Notes: generated from the letters alone by a model not told the origin. Numbered from the stretch's first letter, positions 22,000 to 33,280 are shown. The stretch is 36,982 bases of DNA from Alectoria sarmentosa (GCA_009733775.1 WOGZ01000325.1:1-36982), one strand, 5' to 3'. Numbers and translations are program-made.

Positions 22000-24900
22000 C
22001 TATTTCGGACGTGGATACTCCAGATCGAAGTTGACAGGCGGCAATGCCGCCGCGTTTTGAGCCGATTGCATCTGATCAACCAGTTCGTCCCAACTAAGAC
22101 CGGTCCACCTGGCAAATTTCTTCGGGTCGAGCTTGAAGTCCGCTGTTCTCGAGTAATCATTCGCTCGAAGCTGGGTCTTGGCTCCGGACTCCAGCAAAAA
22201 CCTCGCGAACTCTGCCGCCTTACGATGATTGTACTTCAAACAGCGCTGCAACGGGGTAGGGGAAGTCAGATCGCCTGTCGTATAGTTTGCCTCAATAGCA
22301 GCCCCGTGTTCGATGAGGAGTTGGGCCAGTTCGCAGGAATGGTTGCTGCCGACTACGTAGTGCAGTGCGTCTGTTCTAACCGATGAATCGTGCCTGAGCA
22401 GCAATTTCGCCGTTTCCAGATAGGCCGGCTGTTCCTCTGGTTGAAATTGGCATTGGACCAAGCTGTGTAGCGATTGGCCATCTTTGACGTCTGATCCAGA
22501 CACCAGCAACTGTTGGATGATATCCGGTGACAGTGGCCTGTGCGTTCGTTTGTCCCGGGATCGCCTAAGTTGCCGGGCGAAGAGGTAGTCGAGAGGAGTC
22601 ACCAATAGCTTGTTGTCTAGAACCCTCTCTTTCACATCTACGCCCTGGGCTAAGACCCAGCGAACACACGCTATAGATCCACCCTCCACAGCCGCTGTGA
22701 GGGCTGTTTGAGGACCTTCAGCAACGCCAGCCCTCATGTGCTCACTCGAGATCTGGAAAATGTTGTATTCCAAACGAATCCTGACCATAGCTGTCCATAT
22801 TTGCGTGGGTATGGCTGGGTCTCGATTGCCAACTTTTGCAAGTAGTCGCAGGCTGTCCCTGTCATCAATGTCTGCTCCCCGATTCCTGAGCGTTTCAAGC
22901 GTGGCGTCAGAGCCCATGAGATATGCAAGATGTATCAAGAAGTTCAGGGGCGTTTGTGGGAGTCTGTCGAGGATCGCCTTCAGGGAGTCTGTCTCTCCTA
23001 GTTCCAAGGCATCTAACATGATCTGCTCGAGAGTCTCTTGGGCCAAATCAACGATAGTACCTTCATCCGGTCCTCGTGCGTTGGCTTTCATGTGGAACAG
23101 CTCTGTGTGCTGCTTGAGTTGGCTCTCCGAGAAGAACCCTATAGTTGCGAATTTGCAATTTTCGAACCCGCATTTGAAGGAACGCATGTGAGATTGAGCA
23201 TGCCGATCTCTCTCTCCCTTCGTGTTAAAGCCTATTCGGGAGAAAGGACAGGCAAGCCTGTTGCACTTGAAAAGCCGAGCTCCATAATGTTCCTCTAGGA
23301 TGGGACAGTGACATTTTCTGAAACGGTGATCCGAAGGGCATATCAAAGCTTCATAGCGGCGTTGTACCTGGTCCCAGCACTGTTTTAGAACAGTCCGCTC
23401 TCCCGTATACTTACCATCTATTGTTCATCGTCAGCACAGCTCATTCCAATAATTTGCAGATCCCTGTGTAGAGCGTGTTAAATCCAGGGTATGATGCCAA
23501 GTAAAACTGTTGTTCAAGTATGTAAACCTCTCGAACGGGTTGTTTCAAAACGGAAAGTGCTTATGCGGTCTGTAATTTTCGACATTTTGGGGATATTTGG
23601 GGAGCAACTGCCATCCTTCCAGGCTACTCATGGGGAAGAACGATAAAGATTTGGGGGCTCACAGTTCTTTCTGGATGGTTTTAATGACTCCGAAAGCTCT
23701 GAGGCCAAGCTTGAATTTATGTAACACAGTTCTCGGTACATGTGTTTCTGGTCTTTCTCGAATTGTTTCAATTCCAGCACGCCTTCTTCCCTAGCCGCTT
23801 CCCGGTCGAAGTTTTGATTGGTTCTTTTCGCTAGGAACCTCTGTATCTTCTGGCATAGAATCATGAAGTCCGTAGAACCTGTATCATCTCTAATGCTTTC
23901 TTTGACGTGATCCAGCCAATGAGTGGTTGCATATGCTTGCAAAATGTAGTGACCACCGAGGATAGCAGCATCCATTTCTTCTTCTGTAATGCTCAGATCG
24001 AAACATGTGAACATTAAGTACGTCAAGCAAGTGTGAGCGATTTTTTTATGGGCTGATACTTCTTTTATAAAAGGCCCACTTTGGATGCTCACAAGGTATC
24101 TGCCAACCCTGTCTTCAATTTTGCTTTTATCAGAGTCTCTTCTTAGGAGGGATGTACTCACTCTTTGGCGGTAAAATGGACATAAGAAACCAATTCCCCA
24201 TCGAATTCGATAATGGGGCCACAGAGTTGCCCAATATTTTTTAGAATTCTGCGTTCCGTTACCAGAGAGCTGTCCTCTTCATGTATCATCAGAGCCTGGA
24301 TAATTTCCTGTTTTCGTAGTGTGGCCTTGGAGCAAGATACCCACGCAAGTATTGTCCTCGGGTAAAATTGTTCGCTGGGCTGCATATCCTCAATTCGCGC
24401 GATGATCCGACCGTAACTGCAAGAGTTAGCATTCTCCGCCGACGGCTTTCCCGAAGAAACCTACGCTTGGTCCAATCCAGTGGGGAGGTTTGCAGCCTCT
24501 CTCCTGATATCGGACAGATTGAGTTGACTTTTCAGATTTTCGATGACAAGTTTCGCGTAGAGGAACATGCCTAGTTCGTCAACCATTGCTCTGTACAAAT
24601 GTCAAATTACTATACCTTCTGCCTTTTGGGGTACGCCTTGCAAGAGGCTTTTCAACGAAGAATAGGTATCATCGTCAATCTCAAGTGTATCCAACCACTC
24701 CTCGACCCTAGTATTGAAGTAGAGCTTAATGTCCTGAGAGTTCCTAAGATCGATGCGCAAGGAAAGTGCTCTTGAGCGTAGCAAGCTTGAGATGTCAGTT
24801 TCTTCCCTGCTACTTACCATGACCTTCAATTCCGGGCAGTGATTGGACATCTGGAGAAAACCCTTCAGGAGAATGTGTCGCTCTTTCTCGGATATCTCGT

Positions 24901-26431
24901 CCAAGCCATCGAGAACGATATAAGTGACCCCAATGCACTGTAAAAGGTCTGTGAGAAGTTGCTGATTGTAGTCGGCAAAGCTTTGTAAATCTCTGTAATC
25001 ACAGTCGAACGCCTTCTGCAAAGCCGGTCGGAGATGGTGGTGACGATAGAGTAGCTGAAATATCAAAGAATGCAGGACTGCAATCCGATTCGTCGACTCT
25101 CGGTGTTGAAAGCTCAGGAATACGAAGAGAATATTTTGCTGGTCGCGTTGCATTTGCGAAACGAAATTGGCAGATAGATGGGATTTGCCTTTAAGAGTTC
25201 AGTGAAATTCCTCAGTCCAAGGCTTTTAAGGTATGTAAACTGAAGGCCCAAGGCTATCAAACAATGGTATAATATTGGCTCAGAACCAGCGGAACTAACA
25301 AGATCACGGCTGGAAAGTCTGCAGAACGGACGTAGGCTTGCGCTGGAAAGCCAGTGGCATACAACGAGTAGGTGTCTAAAACCAGCGCAATGGGTGGAAG
25401 AATGGGATATGGTCGGTACTGACCGGCACCTGGTATGCCTGATAGCCAAAGGAAAGCGCTCGACCTCTTCATACTGTTGAACCAGGTTTGGAAATCTTCA
25501 TCGTTGCCTAACCAGGTGCAGGTGTCCTTACAACGCTCGTTTCTCATCCGTTCCATTTCCTGATCGTATAGTCTGGGCGCGAGAGAAAGCTTACAAGCCT
25601 CAAAATTCTGTCTTTCCCGTATCAGTTCACTCCGCTCATACTCGTCCAATGCTCTCGCACGAGCGGTTCGAGCATCTTGAATATCGGCCAAGATTACTTC
25701 TCTATGCAAGAGTGATTCATGTTTCTCGATGGTCTTCATCACGACTGCAATCTTGGCTGCGAAGCGTGGCCACAAGGCTTCGAAGAAAGGTTTCCACCCT
25801 AGTAAATGGCTGAGTCCTATTGGTGGAGTTGGCAATCTCTGAACGTACCTTTGGTCTGGAAGAATCTCAACATGATACCATAGAAGTCCAGGATATCTTT
25901 GTAAAAGAGGTACAGGACATCTCGGACACCCTTGTTCTCTTTAAAAAGTCCCTCAAACTTCTTGAACTGGGGAAGGCAGTGCCCAATATTCACAGTCATC
26001 TCCACGACTTTGTCAAAGCCTGTGACATAGTTTCTTGACACCTATCCATGATCAGCTCTACCATCCACCGTTGGTCCGCGGTCGTACTTGGAGAAGAAAT
26101 TTGATTGGTCCCTGCAAATGTTTAGTAGTAGGTCTCCATTCGAAGCTCAATCGTTTATACCAACCCATATCAGTGCAAGAACATTCGCTTTGGCCTGGAC
26201 GAATGTATCAAGAACCTCAGAGTATTGTTCCAGGCAGGCAAGGAACGGTTCTATTCTTTTCATGTTTCGAAGCATCCCGTTCCGGCCTTGCTCCTCTTGA
26301 ATTCTATCGATCTCCTTGTAGACGTCGTCAATGGTCTCAATGCCCCGAAAATCGAATTGGTCCCTATCTAAAAGCTCATCTTGGAAGTCTTTGACAGCAG
26401 CATCGAATACGGATTTTGCTGAGGCTGCCAT
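22000..26431 (-). CDS. NLR/STAND-type protein: helical N-terminus, NACHT, two C2H2 fingers, ankyrin-like repeats
   Basis: Modelled as nine exons: 26431-26165, 26111-26069, 26019-25849, 25798-25424, 25188-24616, 24570-24465, 24416-24162, 24099-23663, 23417-22000. They total 3,645 nt (1,214 residues), with consistent phase and GT-AG at every intron. The start is the first ATG of an exon reading MAASAKSVFDAAVKDF. Residues 1-275 are helical and like the N-terminal region of many fungal NACHT proteins. Walker A GIPGAGKS is at about 281-288 and Walker B IVLDGLDEI at about 376-384. C2H2 pairs lie at about 793-818 and 824-850 (C-x4-C-x15-H-x3/4-H). Ankyrin-like repeats occupy about 870-1190. Such proteins are STAND switches, in fungi tied to incompatibility or non-self recognition; that role is inferred here. 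Introns are 45-62 nt except two of 235 and 245 nt. The last junction (23,418-23,662) is the least certain. Confidence 0.85.
25189..25423 (-). other. Intron 4 of the NACHT gene, splitting the Walker A motif
   Basis: The exon ends GGT GCC G and the intron begins GTCAGT. The 3' site is ...CTTAAAG, followed by GC AAA TCC. Joining gives GIPGAGKS and continues in frame to NILFVFLSFQ, as in related fungal NACHT domains. Unspliced, the frame loses the Walker Lys and stops at 25,257. Nearer AG sites fail to restore Gly-Lys-Ser, which is why this 235-nt intron was chosen. Confidence 0.8.
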
Positions 26432-26988
26432 GCCTGAATTCTTTGCTATAGATTTTCTTGAAAATCTTGATCTGATGGAGGTATCAAGATTGAGTTCAAC
26501 TCAAGTGAAGATTGGTCTAGTATGTCCGCTGTAGCTACCTACCGTCTCCCTTGGACACGGACGAAAAGCCCATATTTTTGTGCATCTGAAAGTGAAAGCC
26601 TTGTTTAGTTTTCAGCCTTATGCGACAGATGGTTGGGGCAGCTCGCAGCCTTGCATATAATGTAGTAGAGAGCCTTGCTCGCCTTGTGCAACTCACAGCC
26701 CCGGAAAGCACGGGCCCACCAGGGCCGACGGATCGACAGGCAACAAGGCAACTGCCTCCTGCCGGAATGGGAACATTGCGCCCACCAAGGAGAGAGCTCT
26801 TGTCCAACTAAATCATGCTCGTAGAGTGGTACATAAGAGCCTCGCATGACCGATGAGCGAATATCTGGCCCGATAGCTTCTTAGCTTAGGCACCTCAGAA
26901 GCAGGCTTTGAATCTGTAGAATTGTAGATGAAGAGGCCAGCTTCTTCTCACATACGGCGAATAGCAGCTTGGTAAATGCCCGTTTCGC
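26432..26988. promoter_or_regulatory. Shared divergent promoter spacer between the two island genes
   Basis: These 557 bp separate the start codons of two genes transcribed away from each other, so both promoters must lie here. Composition is normal and not RIP-like. I see no convincing TATA box. GGTGGGC-type words occur on the minus strand near 26,715-26,785. Overlapping open stretches on both strands (60-90 codons) have no recognisable content. Confidence 0.5.
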
Positions 26989-27059
26989 ATGGCCTTTCAA
27001 CCCTCTCCTTGGATCGAGATCAATGGCGAAGATGCAGACACAGACCAGGGCTTGGGTGA
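26976..27059 (+). other. Possible upstream ORF overlapping the helicase start
   Basis: An ATG at 26,976 opens a 27-codon frame ending TGA at 27,057-27,059. It lies 13 nt before the chosen helicase ATG and overlaps it in another frame. If the transcript starts upstream of it, it could reduce translation from 26,989. Neither ATG has a purine at -3. Confidence 0.35.
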
Positions 27060-30000
27060 GAGGAGCAAACGGCTTTGTACCGGTCTTGGCAATGCTAGTG
27101 AGCCTTGGTCCCCAGCCCAAACCCCAAGTGCTGGCAGCCAGACATTGCCAGAACAGTCACCCTATGATGTATCTCGCTACGACTTGAATTCTAGTCTGGA
27201 CGTCCGGGGATGGCCCGCTTTGGCCGTTGACGACCATGTCTCACGACAGCACGTCGGCAGCGTCCAAGGCCAAAGCTTGTTTCAAAGTCATCAGAACTTA
27301 CTTTGGCCTTCGTCTGACTACAATCCACGACCCTCTCGGCCTGAGGTAGTATACACTACGCCCTCGTCCTGTTATCCAGTCTCCAACGTTCAAGCTCCCC
27401 CACATCCTGCCTTGAACGAGTACGAATCCTGGAACCCACCACCCATCTCGAATATCCCACACGAGGGAAATCCTCACGGTCAATACCACCAGTCTGATGT
27501 TGGCACAATATCACAGCATGGATATCAAGGTTCTGTTTCTGATGGTGCCTCCAAAACTAGAAAGAGTGCGGATACTGGGTACGAGGATACGAGCTACGAG
27601 CTCTGTCTGGGCTTGGTAGGTCAATTTTGCTTATGGGACGAAGTGCTTGGACCATGGACGTCTGGCTGCGTCTATCTAATATCGTTTAAGGGCGCCTTCG
27701 GAGCCAAGGTTGGATCAATAGACTGGCCACAAGCCCCTTAAATTTCCACCATTTGATGTCGTCTGGAGGAGCATTTTCTTGGCTCTGAACCAAAGGCTGA
27801 CTCTCTCACAGATCAACACAGCGACTTTGCGAGTATCGAAGGCCACATTAGAAACCATACCAACAGGCAAATCCGTCGTTAAATTGCAGATCCAAGGTCC
27901 AGTGACCACTGTCCACTCTGTCCAAAAGCAAAGCAACAGCGACTATATGGGATTGCTGGATCATGAGACCGCAAGTGCTTTGGGACAAATACTCCGGGCA
28001 TGTAGTGTCGATATCAGGGCCTACATCCTCCACGACAGCCAGTCGTACTACAAGAATAAGGGTGCTGTATGGGGTGCTTCCATACCAATCCATCTTGTCG
28101 TGTATGGTCATCTGGAGGATTTCGAGCTCGCAGGACACACCCTGTCCAAGAGCAACATTTTCTTGCAGCATCCTCAATACAAAGAGGATTTGGCGGTTTA
28201 TAAGAACCCTCAGTATCTCATCCGCCCAGGAGAGGAGTATCCAAAGATTGATTGTATAGACGCTGATCCCTCTAGCTTATCGACCGAATCGTCCAATGAG
28301 CGTGAGGCCCTAAGCGACGACCGACTGAAAAGTATATTCGAGTCGGCTCAGGGACCTGAAACGTACTCGATAGTAGAGCCCAGTCCACGTCTCATTACTA
28401 CCTTGCAGCCTCATCAACGCATGGGCCTCGCAATGATGCATGAGAAAGAAAGTGGAAATCTTCAAAAGAACGAGTTCACAGCGCTTTGGAGTCAGACGAG
28501 TAGTTCGAACGGCCGCAGCTGGTATAGAAATAGTGTTACTGGCTCTGTGAAAGAGAGCCCACTACTGTGCCTCGGTGGTCTTCTTGCAGACGAAATGGGC
28601 CTCGGAAAATCTTTAACCATCATAGCGCTCATCGCGAGTACACTTGATGCCATGGCTACCCAATCGACGGAAAGTTGTCCCCACAGCCTATTGTCGCAGG
28701 TTGAGAAATGCAACAAAACGACTTTGATTGTCACACCCAAGTCAACTCTGCATTCCTGGAGAGAACAATTTGCTAAGCATATCGGAATCGCAAGAATACA
28801 AGTCTTTTACTATTCCGGGAACAAACGGAAACCAATTATGCCAGCTCTCCTTGGTCATGATGTTGTAGTAACGACCTATGGGACGTTGACAGCTGAAAGG
28901 AATCGCAGGGCCAAGCAGTCTTGTGATATAGATCAGCCTCTATTGGCGAACCACTGGCTCCGCGTCGTATTGGACGAAGCTCATGTCATCCGAAACGCAT
29001 CTACAAAGCAATGTGCCACAGTGTGTGCTCTCAAAGCTCGACATCGATGGTGCCTGACCGGAACCCCTATACAAAACGCAGTAGAGGACTTTGGAAGTCT
29101 GCTACAGTTTCTGCAGGTATACCCATTCGACAGCCCTTCGTCGTTCACTCATGAGATCGCAGACTGGATACGATGTGGGGACGAGAAAGGCATGAAACGC
29201 CTGCGTTTGCTAGTGAGTGCTATCTGCTTGCGAAGGACCAAAGATTGCCTGGGGCTACCTCCCAGGAAGAATGAGATTCAACCAGTGGCTTTCAACAGCG
29301 AAGAGAAATACCTTTACGAAATCTGCAACCAAAGCACGGTTGAGTTCATTGAACTCGTTTTCAAAGAAGATGGAAAACTCAAATCGTTCGCAACCGTCAT
29401 TCAATTGATCCTGCGGTTGAGGCAGATTTGCAACCACGGAAAGGAGATGCTGTCGGCCAAGACTTTGAAGAACATAGACGATTACATTTCGTCACAAGGC
29501 TCAAGAGGAAGCATGTCGCCACTCGTAGAAATTGCACTATGTGGAATATGTGGTCGTAAAGTTCAAGATATGGAATCATTGTTACCATGCATGCACCCTG
29601 CCTGTAGCTCTTGCTTCGAGGAGAAAGAAATGATGCTCTCAAAGGGCGAGCTTGAATGTTCAATGTGTGCGGGCACGGCTTCATCAAAATCGAACGATAA
29701 TCTAGGAATTGACCAGGACCAGCCAATACCAGATGCAATGATCGTCGCCTACAAGCCCTCCTCAAAGGTCGTTACGCTCGTGAAGAACCTGCTATCGTAC
29801 ACTCAAGACTCTACCAAACTCCCAATCAAAAGGTGATATAGTCTACTCCGTCTTGTCCGATCGTAGCTGACCTCATCCGAGCGTCGTCTTCTCTTACTGG
29901 ACCAAGATGCTTGACCTCATCAGTCAGGCATTGACCGCCAATAACATCCGCTTTGAGCGCTTGGATGGAAAGATGTCTACGCCACAGAGACACCGGGCTA

Positions 30001-30541
30001 TTCAAAATTTCCGCCAAAATCCTAGGTGCACAGTCTTTCTTGCAACTGTCGGCAGTGCTGGAGTTGGGTGAGTCTCCACTCACAAGGTCTGGTCCTTGTG
30101 GACTCATTGCTAATGACCAGCAGCATTGACCTGACCGCAGCTTGTCGTATCCATCTCATGGAACCGCAGTGGAACCCCATGGCCGAAGAGCAAGCTCTTG
30201 ATAGAGTGCACCGAATCGGGCAGACACAGCCTGTCATTGCTACTCGTTATATAGTGAGCGAGAGTGTGGAAGAGGTCCGTATCCCCCACACCTCCTTTAT
30301 ACTCTTCACCTTACTGATCGTGCCTTGAAAACAGTACGTCGTTTCCCTGCAGAGAAAGAAACTGGATCTGATTCAGCAATCGCTTGGACCAAGTGCTGCA
30401 CCCAAATCGAATGCTCTCAAGGAGAGACTGAAAGTGAGATCTCTTCGATCTCCATGCACAGTCATTCCGCCCGCTGACGATAGCCAGAACCTGCACGATT
30501 TTCTCACCTCTTCCTCAACCACCGGCGGAGACAGTAGGTAG
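26989..30541 (+). CDS. SNF2-family DNA-dependent ATPase with embedded RING finger (Rad5/HLTF type)
   Basis: Five exons (26989-27615, 27812-29832, 29882-30067, 30124-30274, 30335-30541) total 3,192 nt, giving 1,063 residues with consistent phase and GT-AG introns of 196, 49, 56 and 60 nt. Residues 1-209 are Pro/Ser/Gln-rich and probably disordered. SNF2 motifs follow: LQPHQRMGL (about 407), Walker A DEMGLGKS (469-476), DEAH (597-600), LTGTPIQN (about 625-631). A C3HC4 RING spans about 786-828 (C-x2-C-x12-C-x-H-x2-C-x2-C-x14-C-x2-C). The C-terminal lobe has VVFSYWTKML (884), TVGSAGVGIDLT (about 938-949) and RVHRIGQ (972-978). The RING inside the helicase is the hallmark of Rad5/Rad16/HLTF proteins, nuclear translocases and ubiquitin ligases in DNA-damage tolerance. 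All key motifs look intact. Which subfamily member it is remains open; I saw no clear HIRAN domain. Confidence 0.9.
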
Positions 30542-30615
30542 GACAGCTATCAAAATTGTGTCTCTCAAGGAGACTGATACTCAAGAATTTGCATATTTGT
30601 ATTTGATTATATAAG
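30542..30615. other. Helicase 3' flank
   Basis: Short AT-richer sequence after the TAG at 30,539-30,541. It ends at the right copy of the 62-bp repeat, 75 nt after the stop, so the repeat may lie within the 3' untranslated region. Confidence 0.5.
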
Positions 30616-30677
30616 ACGTGCACAATTTTTGCACAAAAAGTTCAGTTGCGAAGTGGATGTCTTTCAAGGGGGCTGTG
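30616..30677 (+). repeat. 62-bp island repeat, right copy
   Basis: Matches 21,375-21,436 in direct orientation at 55 of 62 positions, including TTCAGTTGCGAAGT and AAGGGGGCTGTG without change. No inverted arm and no 31-bp minisatellite accompany this copy. Confidence 0.85.
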
Positions 30678-30788
30678 TAAGTGTGAGGGCTACGCATCAC
30701 GCTTGGGCGCTAGACGCGACGAGCAGGAATCCTTCCCATGCTCAATGGCTTATGTAACTAGCTGAAAGTGACTCTTACTTGTTTGTTT

Positions 30789-30910
30789 TGTTGAATTCAA
30801 CACAGCCATGAAATCAGAGCAACAATTACATCCCAAAAGAAAGTCAATCACTGAACGCAAAATGTCGAGAAAGTTGCAACATTCAATGCAATGCAGTTCA
30901 GCATTCAACA
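30789..30910. repeat. Candidate solo LTR or small inverted-repeat element
   Basis: This 122-bp unit has perfect 8-bp inverted ends, TGTTGAAT...ATTCAACA, of the TG...CA type. The left end is also a 14-bp palindrome (TGTTGAATTCAACA). No flanking duplication is obvious (TGTTT before, CGTAA after), so it could be an old solo LTR, a miniature element or chance. Confidence 0.4.
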
Positions 30911-31448
30911 CGTAATAGATTTATTATATTGTGAAAATAAGGCTGATTAATTTCCTTAGGATTATCTTTTGAGGTAGTACGCCACCGCTAGTCATAGGAG
31001 GTTTAAGGCGGCAATTTGCCCTTGCAGCTAGCCGCAAGAGCCGCTCTGTGACTCGTTCCATATTACATAAGCCTCATGGTCTATATATTGCACTCGCGCG
31101 GCCGAGGAATCCATCTCGTCCGCAAAGAAATTCTCACCAATCGATGTCGTTTGTTCACCCTCGGTAAACAATTCAACCAGTGTGTACCCATGTAGAGTAC
31201 GAGGGCGGGCACTATGAAAAGTCCCCACCCAGCGCTCGTACCAGCCCTAACCCTACTTATTCTCGAAAGGCCGCCGAGTAAATTTCCTCCCGGGAGCGCA
31301 GGTAATTGAGCTTTACCCATTAGAGACCTCTTTGCTGGGCGCGGTGAGGTCCTTTATTTTGAATTGAATTTAAACTCATTTCCTTCTTTTTTCCTTTAAA
31401 GACATCGATTGCTATATTGTATAGTGAATTTTTTTTTAATACGATTAA
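30911..31448. other. Island right edge, no supported gene
   Basis: Balanced composition gives way to RIP-like sequence between about 31,350 and 31,440. Minus-strand open stretches at 31,028-31,228 and 31,081-31,320 overlap in different frames and match nothing I know. CCCTAACCCTA at 31,245-31,255 is telomere-like but under two units. I see no RNA gene. Confidence 0.5.
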
Positions 31449-31949
31449 TGTTGCGAGAATAAATTGCGGAGCGGAATAATTAATAGTCGAGTAATTTTAA
31501 TAGTAATAATTTATAATTATAACTATAATAATAATCGTGTTTAAATAACATAAAGAGAAAAATATAAAGACGATTATGATTCAATTTATATAAAACAAAA
31601 AAGCCTCGAAATCGAATTTAAACAACTATCGAATTTTTATAAATTTTATATCGAAAAGTAACGAACTTAAAAATATTACTTTTATGATCATTTATCAAAT
31701 TTATATAATTTATATAAATTTTTTATATCATCGATATAAACGAATTTATTATTTAATAAATAAGTTTAAATAATATTCTCTTTTTATAAATTCGCTTATT
31801 TCGATTAATGAAAATTATATATATTTATTAATCGCTTATATCGTTCAAAAACTTATTTAATTAAAAACTTGATAAATATTTTTACGATTTAATCGTTTAT
31901 AAATACGAAATTTATAATAATTTCATTATTAATTAAGACTTCTCGTACG

Positions 31950-32300
31950 TAATAATATTAAATATTAATATATTTAATGCGTTAATAATATTTAAAATCT
32001 TTAACGAGAATAAAATTATTTTTATTATTATCGAATAAACGAATCGAATCGTTTTTAAAAATTCGAAAATATAATTTTTGAAATTATCGTATAATTTACA
32101 CGATTATTTTAATAATTTTAATAAAAGTAACGTATTTAATTTTAATAATAAATGTAATAACATTTTTTTACTTTTTATTATTTTAAATATAAATCGTTTA
32201 ATCTCATAATAAAATATATTTATAAATGAATTTTTTATTCGCTTTATCATTATTATAAATCGAATTTAAATAAACGATAAAATGTTTTTTTTTATAAAAT
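31950..32300 (-). pseudogene. Element F RNase H remnant
   Basis: On the minus strand a KKFIYKYILL stretch is followed by NNKK-KNVITFIIKIKYVTFIKIIK. This corresponds to the copia blocks 'DRKSTSGYxFxL' and 'WxSKKQxxVxxSTxEAEYxAxxEAxKE'. Stops replace Trp and Gln codons. It lies downstream of the RT remnant, as expected. Confidence 0.75.
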
Positions 32301-32639
32301 CGTAAATCATATTTAATAATATCGACGATATATTTAAATATTCAATTAATTGCATTCAAATAACGCATAATAAAATTATGATAAAATTAATTTAATTTAT
32401 TAATCGCAAAAGTCAAATTAAATCGTATATTAATTATAAAATATATGAGATTTTCAATGCGTTTTTAATAATTTATTTAATTAATTAATACGTTTTTCGT
32501 TAAAACGCGTAATTTCGATTATTTCGTATTTATTGAATAATATAACGATCGAAATACATTACTTCATTTTATACTCGTGAAAAATCTTTTTAACGTATTA
32601 TAATTAATTAAAAATTAAAATGATAATAATATAATATAT

Positions 32640-33250
32640 TTAAATATCGAATATTTTATCAACTAAATCGAAGTTTTTTATTTTGAAAAATATTTTAATA
32701 TCGTTTTTAATAATGTTTATTAAAGTTTTAATCATAATAAAAATAAAAATATCGTCGATATAAAAAACGACGATAATTAACTTTAAATTTATGATTCGAA
32801 TATAAATACATTTATTCGAGAATATAAATTTGAATCTCATTTTAATAATAATCTTTTCGAACTTTATATTTCAAATATAAATCGATTATTTGAGATCGTA
32901 CAATTTTGTTAATAAGCGAAGCATTTTATTATTAATAACACTTGAATATTTAAGCGATATTATTATATAAATTTTATTATATAAATCGCTATTAAGATAC
33001 GCGTTATTAACGTTTAATTAATAAATTAATAAATTTAAATAAATTGTTAAAACGAATAATAATTTTAATAATTCAAATTTGAAAATAAATGCGAACGTTT
33101 CGTTATAATTTTTTTTTTTTTATTTGTGAATACTCTCGAGCAATTAATTTTGCTTTATATTAATCGATAATTTTATCGAAATTATATTTAATTTTGAACA
33201 TTTATTTATAATTAATAAACTTACGCTCGATAAATAAATTATTAAACTTT
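32640..33250 (-). pseudogene. Element F copia reverse transcriptase remnant
   Basis: Minus-strand blocks in order are FKIKYNFDKIID-YKAKLIAREYSQ (about 33,130-33,215, the 'DGxxxRYKARLVARGYSQ' block), YNETFAFIFKFELLKLL (about 33,060-33,110, 'YxETFAPVxKxxSLR'), NVNNAYLNSDL (about 32,990, 'DVKTAFLNGxL'), KLYDLK-S (about 32,895, 'LYGLKQS') and VVFYIDDIFIF (about 32,745-32,775). The last is the copia catalytic box with both Asp retained. It ends FDLVDKIFDI at the 'F.MKDLG..YxLGI' position. Stops elsewhere make it non-functional. Confidence 0.92.
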
Positions 33251-33280
33251 TAAATATTATTAATTATTAATATTAAAATT

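Larger units (their letters stand above)
31449..33280 (-). mobile_element. Element F: RIP-decayed Ty1/copia retrotransposon, interrupted by element C
   Basis: RT followed by RNase H, both of copia type, read on the minus strand. The right boundary is the C insertion at 33,281, and the 5' part of F is not seen. The left boundary is proposed at TGTTGCGAG (31,449), which would be the outer end of the 3' LTR (minus-strand ...CAACA) and coincides with the composition shift. The LTR inner end was not found. Confidence 0.8.

Noticed and set aside
22000..23346. Treating the finger-ankyrin ORF as a free-standing 448-residue gene
   Set aside because: Its apparent first codon is TTG, the frame is open farther upstream, and a splice from the NACHT exons restores phase and gives a total divisible by three.
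25257..25449. Using nearer AG sites as the 3' splice site after GIPGAG
   Set aside because: They give products lacking the Walker Lys or hitting a stop. Only the site before 25,188 restores GKS and the following NACHT block.
26535..26847. Overlapping minus-strand ORFs in the divergent spacer
   Set aside because: Different frames overlap, the products are low-complexity or unfamiliar, and the spacer must hold two promoters.
31028..31320. Two overlapping minus-strand ORFs at the right island edge
   Set aside because: They conflict in frame, lack recognisable motifs and have no clear start or intron context. They are kept only as uncertain open stretches.
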